DNA from: Epilithonimonas tenax DSM 16811 | GTDB taxonomy: Bacteria > Bacteroidota > Bacteroidia > Flavobacteriales > Weeksellaceae | DNA length: 39,534 nt | Reading direction: 5' to 3' | NCBI RefSeq assembly: GCF_000428485.1 | Contig: NZ_AUAA01000030.1 | Coordinates: forward strand, 1-39,534 | Shown: positions 1 through 6,288 of the stretch, one piece after another | How positions within the stretch are numbered: the first letter of the stretch is position 1 | Layout: each line of letters opens with the position of its first letter | Notes under the pieces: generated by a model | The model's input: only the letters and a program-made list of their open reading frames with translations | Databases searched by the model: none | What the model was told of the DNA's origin: nothing | Translations under genes and position numbers: made by a program

Positions 1-204
1 GAAGAATCAGGATTTAAATCTTTCTCAGTACTCAGGAAAACCATAATGATCCATTACAAAGACATTCTCAATTATTTTGAGAGAAGAAGTACCAATGCTT
101 CCGCCGAGTCATTCAATGCTAAAATAAAAAACTTCAGATTGCAACTAAGAGGTGTGCGGGATAAAGCATTTTTCTTGTTTAGGTTGTCTAAGCTTTTTGC
201 CTAG
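1..204 (+). CDS. DDE transposase, C-terminal fragment (ISL3/ISAon1-like)
   Basis: The reading frame is open from the first base of the window to the TAG at 202-204, so only the last 67 residues are visible and the start lies outside. The segment has the pattern ERRSTNASAESFNAKIK followed by LRGVRDKAFFLFRLSKLFA. This is the C-terminal catalytic block of the transposases common in Bacteroidota as ISAon1/ISL3-like elements; the Glu in SAESFN is probably the last residue of the DDE triad. The stop codon overlaps the stop codon of the converging thioredoxin-like gene (201-203), so there is no non-coding space on this side for an IS end. Either the element is decayed or its right terminus lies inside the neighbour. 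Family assignment is from memory of the motif. Confidence 0.8.
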   Translation, partial: EESGFKSFSVLRKTIMIHYKDILNYFERRSTNASAESFNAKIKNFRLQLRGVRDKAFFLFRLSKLFA

Positions 205-761
205 CCCCCAAGTTTTGGAATTGATCCCTTCCAAGTGGTGAAAAATTCCTTTACCTTTTCCAGACTGTAGCCACTGCCCTCTTCCAAAACAGAACTGTCC
301 TGCGTATGAATCTGCTTACCGTTCTCATCCAATACGATAAAAACCGGATAGCCAAACTTCTCTCCAGGATTTCCGTAGCTGGCAAATATTTTCTCATTCT
401 TATTTTCTGGTGACCAGTTCAAATGATAATAAACATAATTATCGTCCACTATTTTTTTAATTTCCGGCGTCTGCTGCACATAATTATTGAATCTCAAACA
501 CCAGATACACCAATTGCCTCCAGCCTGGATGATCACATTCTTACGTTCTTTTTTAGCAAGCTTCACCGCATTTTGGATATCCAAATTGGCATTAGCTTCC
601 GGATGATAAGGCTTAGGTAACTTAGAAACTTCTTCTCTGGCAGCTTTCTTCTTGGCTTCCAATTGTTCTTTTGTAAGTGGACTGCCCGTCGTCTGCGCAT
701 TTGCAACCGAAAACATGGCCAGACTCCCCATCAAAAAAGATTTGATGATTGATTTTTTCAT
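201..761 (-). CDS. periplasmic thioredoxin-fold protein
   Basis: A 186-residue protein starting at the ATG at 759-761. A longer frame exists upstream to 839, but the residues after 761 form a clean Sec signal (MKKS, hydrophobic stretch, SVANA-Q cleavage), which decides the start. The mature part has a thioredoxin-like fold with WCIWC at residues 84-88 (Cys85 and Cys88), followed by a YPVF cis-Pro region. It is probably a periplasmic thiol-disulfide oxidoreductase of the thioredoxin_7/DsbD-gamma-like type; its partner is unknown. A TAnnTTTG box (788-795) lies just upstream. The last residues (GSIPKLGG) and the stop abut the transposase and may be encoded by the end of the insertion sequence rather than by the original gene. 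Confidence 0.82.
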   Translation of the reverse strand: MKKSIIKSFLMGSLAMFSVANAQTTGSPLTKEQLEAKKKAAREEVSKLPKPYHPEANANLDIQNAVKLAKKERKNVIIQAGGNWCIWCLRFNNYVQQTPEIKKIVDDNYVYYHLNWSPENKNEKIFASYGNPGEKFGYPVFIVLDENGKQIHTQDSSVLEEGSGYSLEKVKEFFTTWKGSIPKLGG

Positions 762-787
762 GTGAGATAAATATTGATTTACAACAT

Positions 788-795
788 CAAATTTA
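788..795 (-). promoter_or_regulatory. -7 box (TAAATTTG) for the thioredoxin-fold gene
   Basis: A perfect match to the Bacteroidota -7 consensus TAnnTTTG on the minus strand, 27 nt upstream of the ATG at 761. No TTG sits at the ideal -33 spacing, so only half the promoter is supported. It is divergent from the box at 819-826. Confidence 0.45.
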
Positions 796-818
796 AGCAA
801 ATATCCCGCCATTTTCAG

Positions 819-826
819 TATATTTG
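819..826 (+). promoter_or_regulatory. -7 box (TATATTTG) for the acyltransferase operon
   Basis: A TAnnTTTG match ending 18 nt before the TTG start at 844. Transcription would begin around 831-833, giving a leader of only about a dozen bases. This supports the TTG as the real start. No clear -33 TTG is seen. Confidence 0.5.
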
Positions 827-843
827 CCAATAAACACAATAGT

Positions 844-1722
844 TTGAATCAGTTTCTATTCAGCATTTTATTAGTTATTTCGAAATTACCACTGAGAGTA
901 TTATATGTATTTTCAGATATGATGTTTTTTATCAATTACTACATCATTGGATACAGAAAGAAAGAAGTATTAGAAAACCTTAAGAATTCTTTTCCCGATA
1001 AATCAGATCAAGAGATCAAAGACATTTCAAAGAAATTCTTTTCTAATTTTTGCGATTACTTAGCTGAGATGCTAAAGGCTTTTACAATCAGTAATACCGA
1101 ATCCCGAGTGAGAATGCAACATCTGAATCAAGAGCTTTTCCACGATGCCAAAGCAGAAGGGAAAAACGTCATTCTTCTTTCCGGCCACGTTTTCAATTGG
1201 GAATGGTTCAATGCCTTGGCTACACTTGTTCCTCAAAAAGACTGCCATCCTGTTTACCGCAGAATGAGCAGTAAATTTTGGGAAAATAAAATCAAAATGA
1301 TTCGGAACAGATTCAACAACAAATCTTTGGAAGCCAACGATGTGATCAAACATATTTTTCGGAATTCAAATGATGGAAATTCCATTTACATGTTTGTGGC
1401 AGACCAAACACCTCATGTATCCCACGTCAATTACGGACTTAAATTTCTGAATCAGAAAACACCAGCTTTTATTGGATATGATAAATTGTCCACCCGCATG
1501 GATTTGGTTTTTATCTATTGCGAGATGAAGAAAGTGAAACGGGGATTTTATCAGGTCAATTACCACAGAATTGATCCGGAAGGTGAAAAATTCGTAGAAC
1601 ACGAAGTGGTGAAAAAATTCCACGGATTATTGGAAAATACCATCAAAAAAAGACCAGACAATTGGCTGTGGTCACACAGAAGATGGAAATACAAAGATGC
1701 AATCAAAACGTACGAAGAATAG
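844..1722 (+). CDS. LpxL/HtrB-like lipid A acyltransferase
   Basis: A 292-residue membrane-associated acyltransferase of the lipid A biosynthesis (LpxL/LpxM) superfamily. These enzymes move an acyl chain from acyl-ACP to a lipid A precursor or related lipid at the inner membrane. The HX4(D/E) catalytic motif is present as HVFNWE (His115, Glu120). An N-terminal hydrophobic helix and the IGYRKKEVLENLKNSFP segment are typical of the family. The start is a TTG; starting there gives the usual family N-terminus (FLFSILLVISKLPLRVLY) and no good ATG exists before residue 26. It is the first gene of a tight set: the next gene starts at the base after its stop. The exact acceptor and acyl chain cannot be read from sequence; an ornithine- or aminolipid acyltransferase is an alternative. 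Confidence 0.85.
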   Translation: MNQFLFSILLVISKLPLRVLYVFSDMMFFINYYIIGYRKKEVLENLKNSFPDKSDQEIKDISKKFFSNFCDYLAEMLKAFTISNTESRVRMQHLNQELFHDAKAEGKNVILLSGHVFNWEWFNALATLVPQKDCHPVYRRMSSKFWENKIKMIRNRFNNKSLEANDVIKHIFRNSNDGNSIYMFVADQTPHVSHVNYGLKFLNQKTPAFIGYDKLSTRMDLVFIYCEMKKVKRGFYQVNYHRIDPEGEKFVEHEVVKKFHGLLENTIKKRPDNWLWSHRRWKYKDAIKTYEE

Positions 1723-2700
1723 ATGACTGTAGCTATTGTGATACTTAACTGGAATGGGAAAAACTGGCTGAAGAAATTTTTGCCTTCTGTTATCGAACAT
1801 TCATCAGAAGCCGATATAGTTGTCATAGACAACGCTTCCACAGACCATTCTATTGAATTCCTAAAATCCAATTTTCCTCAAATCAAAATTGTTAAGAATC
1901 AAAAGAATTCTGGCTTTGCAGCAGGTTACAACCAAGGTCTGAAGTCTATCCAAGCTGACATTTACTGTCTGCTGAATTCTGATGTAGAAGTCACTGAAAA
2001 CTGGATTGCTCCTATCACAAAATTGTTTTCCGAGAATAATGGTATTGCAGCCATACAGCCAAAAATTCTGGATTACAACCAAAAAGACAAATTCGAATTT
2101 GCGGGTGCTGGCGGAGGCTTGATAGACAATCTGGGTTATCCCTACTGCCGTGGACGTGTTTTTGAAAATATCGAATCTGACAACGGACAGTACAACGACG
2201 AGACAGAGATTTTCTGGGCATCAGGCTGTTCACTATTCATCCGTTCTCAGGATTTTTGGAATATGAATGGATTTGATGAAAGATTCTTTGCACACCAAGA
2301 AGAAATAGACCTTTGCTGGCGATTGAAAAACGAAGGTAGAAAAATTTATTACTGCGGAAAATCTACTGTTTATCACGTTGGCGGCGGCACATTAAAAAAA
2401 GAGAATCCGGAAAAGACTTATCTCAATTTCCGAAATAACCTCTCGATGATGCTCAAGAATCTGCCATTATCCAAAGTATTTTTAATTCTGTTCTTCAGAC
2501 TACATCTGGACGGTTACGCCGCATTTTATCTCGCTTACAAAAATGGATGGAGATTTCTTTGGGCCGTTCTCAAAGCCCACGTTTATTTTTACTTACAACT
2601 TCCAGGATCAATTAAAAGAAGACAAAAACAGCAGATCGATCCTTATTACCAGACAAAATGGTTGATGTTCAAGCATTTTTTAGGCTCAAAGCAAAATTAA
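1723..2700 (+). CDS. GT2 family glycosyltransferase
   Basis: A 325-residue GT-A fold family 2 glycosyltransferase. The nucleotide-sugar site is seen as VVIDNASTD near residue 35 and LLNSDVEV near residue 90 (SDV in place of the classic DxD). The acceptor and base region is at FFAHQEEIDLCWR, followed by YHVGGGT, a pattern of rhamnosyl-type GT2 enzymes. The C-terminal 60 residues are hydrophobic/aromatic with a basic end, suggesting membrane attachment. Its ATG directly follows the stop of the acyltransferase gene, so the two are almost certainly co-transcribed and probably translationally coupled; a role in glycolipid or surface polysaccharide assembly is inferred from that pairing. Confidence 0.88.
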   Translation: MTVAIVILNWNGKNWLKKFLPSVIEHSSEADIVVIDNASTDHSIEFLKSNFPQIKIVKNQKNSGFAAGYNQGLKSIQADIYCLLNSDVEVTENWIAPITKLFSENNGIAAIQPKILDYNQKDKFEFAGAGGGLIDNLGYPYCRGRVFENIESDNGQYNDETEIFWASGCSLFIRSQDFWNMNGFDERFFAHQEEIDLCWRLKNEGRKIYYCGKSTVYHVGGGTLKKENPEKTYLNFRNNLSMMLKNLPLSKVFLILFFRLHLDGYAAFYLAYKNGWRFLWAVLKAHVYFYLQLPGSIKRRQKQQIDPYYQTKWLMFKHFLGSKQN

Positions 2701-2704
2701 TAGA

Positions 2705-3259
2705 ATGAACTTCATTGCCTTAGATTTTGAAACCGCTACCCACGAAAAAAACTCCGCCTGCGAGCTGGGAATATGCATCGTGGAAGAAGGCGTGATCACA
2801 GAAACCAAATCATGGCTCATCAAACCGCCTTCTTATCCTTATTTCAATCACCACAATGTGGCTGTTCACGGCATCAATCCAGAAGATGTCCGCAACTCTC
2901 CCACTTTTGGCGACATTTGGTACGAGATAGAACAGTTGATGTATGGCAACCTGATGATCGCCCACAACGCCTCTTTTGATGCTGGCGTTTTGCGAGGATG
3001 TCTGGATCATTACGGCTTTTTCACACCAAAAATCAATTACCTCTGCAGCATTGGTGTTGCAAAGAAAGCGTGGAAAGATCTGAAAAGCTATGGCCTGAAA
3101 AACCTTGCAGAACAACATCAGATCAAATTCAACCACCACAGAGCAGATGCCGATGCAGAAGTGTGTGCCAAGATTTCTCTCCTCAGTTTCGAAAGATTGA
3201 TGATCTCAAGAAATGACGAGATCAAAGAAGTGTTTAACAAAAAAATCAAATTTCTCTAG
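2705..3259 (+). CDS. DnaQ-like 3'-5' exonuclease (DEDDh)
   Basis: A 184-residue exonuclease of the DnaQ/DEDDh superfamily, similar to the epsilon proofreading subunit of DNA polymerase III but in the short stand-alone form. ExoI is DFET (Asp7, Glu9), ExoII is AHNASFDAGVL, and ExoIII is the HRADADAEV segment that supplies the His and last Asp. All catalytic residues are present, so it should be active on DNA or RNA 3' ends. It starts 4 nt after the glycosyltransferase stop and is probably the last gene of that operon. The link between envelope genes and a nuclease looks like positional coupling only. Whether it proofreads a polymerase or acts in repair is not visible. Confidence 0.9.
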   Translation: MNFIALDFETATHEKNSACELGICIVEEGVITETKSWLIKPPSYPYFNHHNVAVHGINPEDVRNSPTFGDIWYEIEQLMYGNLMIAHNASFDAGVLRGCLDHYGFFTPKINYLCSIGVAKKAWKDLKSYGLKNLAEQHQIKFNHHRADADAEVCAKISLLSFERLMISRNDEIKEVFNKKIKFL

Positions 3260-3280
3260 CATCAGTCAAGCTACTATTTG

Positions 3281-3360
3281 GGCAGCTATTCCGTCCTCCA
3301 CTCCCGCTTTTTTCTTTTTTTTGAGAAAAAAGAAAAAGAGCTCCGTTCAGGCCGGGCTGC
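3281..3360. repeat. GC-armed, A/T-core hairpin element (copy 1)
   Basis: An 80-nt intergenic element with a C-rich left arm (GGGCAGCTATTCCG), a core of CTTTTTTCTTTTTT (from 3307) facing AAAAAAGAAAAAG (to 3338) across a short GAG loop, and a G/C-rich right arm ending GGCCGGGCTGC. The core alone would fold as a long A-U hairpin and could act as a terminator in either direction, after the exonuclease gene (+) and apaG (-). A similarly built element lies at 20391-20493. I recall such elements as widespread in Chryseobacterium intergenic DNA, but this was not checked. Confidence 0.55.
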
Positions 3361-3412
3361 AAACCATCATATGCTCTTGTGATCAGCATACACGCAGAGA
3401 AAAAGAAACATC

Positions 3413-3796
3413 CTAATTACTCAAAACCTCCGAAACCAAGTTGAATTTTGGAATACCAACATTGAAAGTATCTTTTTCTCCATTTTCAAAAACATAGTGA
3501 CCTTCCATATGACCAACGCCAGATTTCAGCATCACGTTAGAAAAATAACTGAATTTGTCGCCACCTTCTATCACTGGTGTCAATCCTATTACACCGGCAC
3601 CTTCCACCTCTTTAAATCCAAAGCCAAGATCATAGATGATCCACTTCCGGGAAAGTAGTTTCACAGGAAAACTTCCAAGATTTTCGATCTCAATATGATA
3701 TCGAAAAACAAAACGGTTTTCAGAAGGATAACTATTTAAATTATCATAAGCTGTCGTCACACTAATTTTTATTTCGGAGGTGTTTTTAGAAACCAT
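3413..3796 (-). CDS. apaG: ApaG domain protein
   Basis: A 127-residue protein that is one complete ApaG (DUF525) domain, the usual length of the family. The diagnostic run is visible: SRKWIIYD, then EGAGVIGLTPVI, then FSYFSNVMLKSGVGHMEGHY, ending in an IPKFNL strand. ApaG has an Ig-like beta-sandwich fold; it was linked to Co2+ resistance and Mg2+ efflux (CorD) in Salmonella but the biochemical role is unsettled, and it is related to the F-box ApaG domain. It is encoded alone, convergent with the DnaQ-like gene and divergent from purB. No bacterial diadenosine hydrolase gene (apaH) is beside it, unlike in enterobacteria. Start chosen at 3796, the only ATG giving the full first strand. Confidence 0.93.
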   Translation of the reverse strand: MVSKNTSEIKISVTTAYDNLNSYPSENRFVFRYHIEIENLGSFPVKLLSRKWIIYDLGFGFKEVEGAGVIGLTPVIEGGDKFSYFSNVMLKSGVGHMEGHYVFENGEKDTFNVGIPKFNLVSEVLSN

Positions 3797-3914
3797 TTTG
3801 CTAGATTTTAAATTTAAAATACAAATATCCCGCCGATTATTTGATTCAAAAATTATCTTTTGGTTAAATTGTTTCCAATCTTCAATTTCGTTTTATTCAA
3901 TCGGTTAATTTTCT

Positions 3915-3922
3915 TAATTTTG
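3915..3922 (+). promoter_or_regulatory. -7 box (TAATTTTG) of purB
   Basis: A match to TAnnTTTG ending 28 nt before the purB ATG. A transcript would start near 3928, with a short A-rich leader (AAAAAAAGTAAAAAGAAAG) typical of Bacteroidota translation starts. No purine riboswitch-like fold is evident in this short leader. Confidence 0.5.
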
Positions 3923-3950
3923 TGTATCTAAAAAAAGTAAAAAGAAAGAA

Positions 3951-5378
3951 ATGAATTCCTACAAAAACCCATTGGAAGAGCGCTATTCCAGTGAAGAAAT
4001 GCTGTTTAATTTTTCCCATAACAACAAATTCCGAACATGGAGAAAACTTTGGGTTTCTCTCGCTGAAATAGAAAAAGACCTCGGTCTAGACATCACAGAC
4101 GAGCAAATTGCAGAGTTGAAAGCAAATGTTGACAATATCGATTACGATAAAGCAGCAGAATATGAGAAGAAATTCCGCCATGATGTGATGGCTCACGTTC
4201 ACACTTACGGCGATGTAGCACCTTCAGCAAAAGGAATTATTCACTTGGGAGCAACTTCAGCTTTTGTAGGAGATAATACAGATTTAATTCAAATCCGTGA
4301 CGGACTTTTAATTTTAAAGAAAAAGTTGGTTAACGTAATGAAAAATCTTGCTGATTTTTCTATTCAATATAAAGATCTTCCCACTTTAGGGTTTACTCAC
4401 TTCCAACCTGCTCAGTTAACCACAGTTGGGAAAAGAGCAACACTTTGGTTACAAAGTTTGGTTCTTGATATTGAAGAATTGGATTTCTTCCTGGAAACAT
4501 TGAGATTCAGAGGTGTAAAAGGTACAACCGGAACTGCAGCAAGTTTTCTGGAGCTTTTCAACGGTGATTATTCTAAAGTGAAACATTTAGATAAAGAATT
4601 GTCTAAAAGATTCGGTTTCGAGAAAGTTTTTGGTGTTTCGGGTCAAACTTACGACAGAAAAATCGATGCTAAAGTAGTGGCTTTATTAGGGAATATTGCT
4701 CAATCTGCACATAAATTCACCAACGATTTACGTTTACTTCAAAATTTGAAAGAAATTGAAGAACCATTCGAGAAAAACCAAATCGGTTCATCAGCAATGG
4801 CTTACAAACGTAACCCAATGAGAAGCGAAAGAATAGGAGCTTTAGCAAAATATGTAATGTCTTTAACGACAAGTTCTGCGATGGTGGCTTCTACGCAATG
4901 GTTTGAAAGAACTTTGGATGATTCTGCAAACAAAAGATTGACTATTCCACAAGCATTTTTAGCAGTGGATGCAATTTTATTGATTTGGAATAACATTATG
5001 AACGGAATCGTGGTGTATCCGAACAGAATCAACAAACATATTATGGAAGAATTGCCGTTTATGGCGACAGAATACATCATTATGGAAGAAGTGAAAGCGG
5101 GTGGAGACCGTCAGGAAATCCACGAAATCATCAGAGTTCACTCAATGGAAGCTTCTAAACAGGTGAAAGAAGAAGGAAAAGAAAATGATTTGATCGAGAG
5201 AATCTTAAACGACCATTCTTTGAAGCTTGATAAATCAAAATTAAAAGAAGTACTAGATCCTAAAAACTTCATCGGTTTTGCACCTATTCAAACGGAAGAA
5301 TTCATTGCCAATGAAGTTCAGCCTATTTTGGATGCCAACAGCGAGTTGCTTGGTTTGGAGTCTGACCTGAAAGTATAA
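3951..5378 (+). CDS. purB: adenylosuccinate lyase
   Basis: A 475-residue adenylosuccinate lyase of the fumarase/aspartase superfamily. It releases fumarate in two steps: SAICAR to AICAR on the way to IMP, and adenylosuccinate to AMP. The family signature GSSAMAYKRNPMRSE begins at residue 279 and holds the mobile catalytic Ser. Other conserved blocks are RHDVMAHVHTYGD (about residue 76), HLGATSAFVGDNTD (about 98) and TLGFTHFQPAQLTTVGKR (about 144) with the catalytic His. Length is normal for this long-form PurB type. purL lies downstream on the same strand, separated by a RAYT insertion and a terminator, so the two purine genes are now independent transcripts. Confidence 0.97.
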   Translation: MNSYKNPLEERYSSEEMLFNFSHNNKFRTWRKLWVSLAEIEKDLGLDITDEQIAELKANVDNIDYDKAAEYEKKFRHDVMAHVHTYGDVAPSAKGIIHLGATSAFVGDNTDLIQIRDGLLILKKKLVNVMKNLADFSIQYKDLPTLGFTHFQPAQLTTVGKRATLWLQSLVLDIEELDFFLETLRFRGVKGTTGTAASFLELFNGDYSKVKHLDKELSKRFGFEKVFGVSGQTYDRKIDAKVVALLGNIAQSAHKFTNDLRLLQNLKEIEEPFEKNQIGSSAMAYKRNPMRSERIGALAKYVMSLTTSSAMVASTQWFERTLDDSANKRLTIPQAFLAVDAILLIWNNIMNGIVVYPNRINKHIMEELPFMATEYIIMEEVKAGGDRQEIHEIIRVHSMEASKQVKEEGKENDLIERILNDHSLKLDKSKLKEVLDPKNFIGFAPIQTEEFIANEVQPILDANSELLGLESDLKV

Positions 5379-5383
5379 ACTTT

Positions 5384-5410
5384 ATGCAGTCTCTTGGGCT
5401 GCATTTTTTG
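5384..5410 (+). terminator. rho-independent terminator of purB
   Basis: ATGCAG (5384-5389) pairs with CTGCAT (5399-5404) and is followed by a T run. It starts 5 nt after the purB stop. Confidence 0.75.
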
Positions 5411-5433
5411 TTTGAAAATTAAGTTTTCGATTT

Positions 5434-5515
5434 AATTTATTCCGTAGGAATAAAATCTGTGTAGATAGTATGTTGCTACGAGTGCGCATTCCGTAGGAAT
5501 GCTATCTTTGTAAGA
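5434..5515 (+). repeat. REP-like two-hairpin block, left copy (+)
   Basis: Two hairpins about 49 nt apart. Hairpin 1 (5436-5454) is TTTATTCC-GTA-GGAATAAA, followed by ATCTGTGTAG. Hairpin 2 (5486-5502) is GCATTCC-GTA-GGAATGC, followed by TATCTTTG. The same block appears inverted at 6050-6127 and again direct at 6146-6230, so the RAYT gene is enclosed by its own repeats. The block ends right at the RAYT start. Confidence 0.85.
5503..5510 (+). promoter_or_regulatory. -7 box (TATCTTTG) inside the REP block
   Basis: A TAnnTTTG match in the 3' tail of hairpin 2, only 5 nt before the RAYT ATG at 5516. Transcription from it would start at or next to the ATG, so the RAYT mRNA may be leaderless. No -33 TTG is at standard spacing. 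Confidence 0.45.
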
Positions 5516-6007
5516 ATGATAAAAATAAAATCTTATGCTAATACTTATACACAAATTTATATTCAGGTTGTTTTTGCAACAAAAGGACGAGATATTAAAA
5601 TTAAATCAGAAGTAAGAGAAGAAGTTGAAAAATATATTTGTGGAATATTTAGCAATAAGAAACAAAAAGTATTAGCTATTTATGCAAACCCAGACCATAT
5701 TCATATCTTCTTCAGTTATAAGAATTTGCAGATTACAATTCCGGAACTGATTAAAACGGTTAAAATTGAATCCACAAATTTTATTAATGACAGAAAATTG
5801 TGTTTTGGAAAGTTTTTCTGGCAGGAAGGTTATGGCGCATTTTCTTATGCGAAAAGCCAGAAGGATAAAGTTGTAAATTATATTCTGAATCAGGAAAAAC
5901 ATCATTCGAAGAAGAGTTTCAGAGAAGAATATATGGAGATGCTGAACGCATTTGAAATTGAATTTAAGAATGAATATTTGTTTGAATTCTATGATGATGA
6001 AAATTAA
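5516..6007 (+). CDS. REP-associated tyrosine transposase (IS200/Y1 family)
   Basis: A 163-residue Y1 (HUH) transposase. It has the HIH metal-binding motif at residues 61-63 (NPDHIHI), the FFWQEGYGAFSY segment, and a Y-x3-Q helix, NYILNQEKHH, with Tyr122 as the predicted nucleophile and Gln126. These proteins nick and rejoin single-stranded DNA at hairpin ends. Short hairpin repeats on both sides, partly inverted, mark it as a RAYT (TnpA_REP) that acts on REP sequences rather than as a free IS200. The element sits between purB and purL. The reading frame is intact. A TAnnTTTG box from the left repeat lies 5 nt before the start. It is tentatively active; the cleavage site is not known. Confidence 0.9.
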   Translation: MIKIKSYANTYTQIYIQVVFATKGRDIKIKSEVREEVEKYICGIFSNKKQKVLAIYANPDHIHIFFSYKNLQITIPELIKTVKIESTNFINDRKLCFGKFFWQEGYGAFSYAKSQKDKVVNYILNQEKHHSKKSFREEYMEMLNAFEIEFKNEYLFEFYDDEN

Positions 6008-6049
6008 TTTTTTGATTGCAGGAGAATTATTTTTGTGAGTTTTAATGAC

Positions 6050-6127
6050 AAGAAGATAGCAGTCCTACGGACTGCACCATTCCTTCTAATATGCTTACTA
6101 CACAGATATGATTCCTAACGGAATCGC
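6050..6127 (-). repeat. REP-like two-hairpin block, inverted copy (-)
   Basis: Read on the minus strand: hairpin 1 GATTCC-GTTA-GGAATC (6110-6125) followed by ATATCTGTGTAG, then hairpin 2 GCAGTCC-GTA-GGACTGC (6059-6075) followed by TATCTTCTTGTC. Same order, spacing (about 50 nt) and tail sequence as the left block at 5434-5515. The stems differ by compensating changes (ATTCC/GGAAT to AGTCC/GGACT), which supports a conserved structure. Confidence 0.82.
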
Positions 6128-6145
6128 TTGCGACAATCGTAATAC

Positions 6146-6230
6146 AAACATCCGTAGGAGTGTTCTATGCGTAGAAAAACAGAAATACAAATAAATCTGC
6201 ATTCCGTAGGAATGCTATAAAATATATTTG
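6146..6230 (+). repeat. REP-like two-hairpin block, third copy (+)
   Basis: Hairpin 1 is degenerate (ACATCCGTAGGAGTGT, 6148-6163, followed by TCTATGCGTAG). Hairpin 2 is GCATTCC-GTA-GGAATGC (6199-6215), identical to the left copy, followed by TATAAAATATATTTG. Spacing is about 52 nt. It lies 58 nt upstream of purL and contributes the best -7 box there. Confidence 0.8.
6223..6230 (+). promoter_or_regulatory. -7 box (TATATTTG) upstream of purL
   Basis: A TAnnTTTG match at the 3' edge of the third REP block. It is the only clear box between the block and the purL ATG at 6289, giving a leader of about 50 nt. No -33 TTG at the ideal distance. Confidence 0.45.
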
Positions 6231-6288
6231 CAAATTCAAAAAATTTGCTTTGAAATTAAAAATAAATCTAATAAATATCTGACATCTA

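Noticed and set aside
762-839. N-terminal extension of the thioredoxin-fold protein to 839
   Set aside because: It would place a -7 box inside the gene and put 26 residues before a clean signal peptide.
5434-6230. CRISPR-like array
   Set aside because: Repeats are palindromic and in both orientations, spacers are absent, and the neighbour is a RAYT, not Cas genes.
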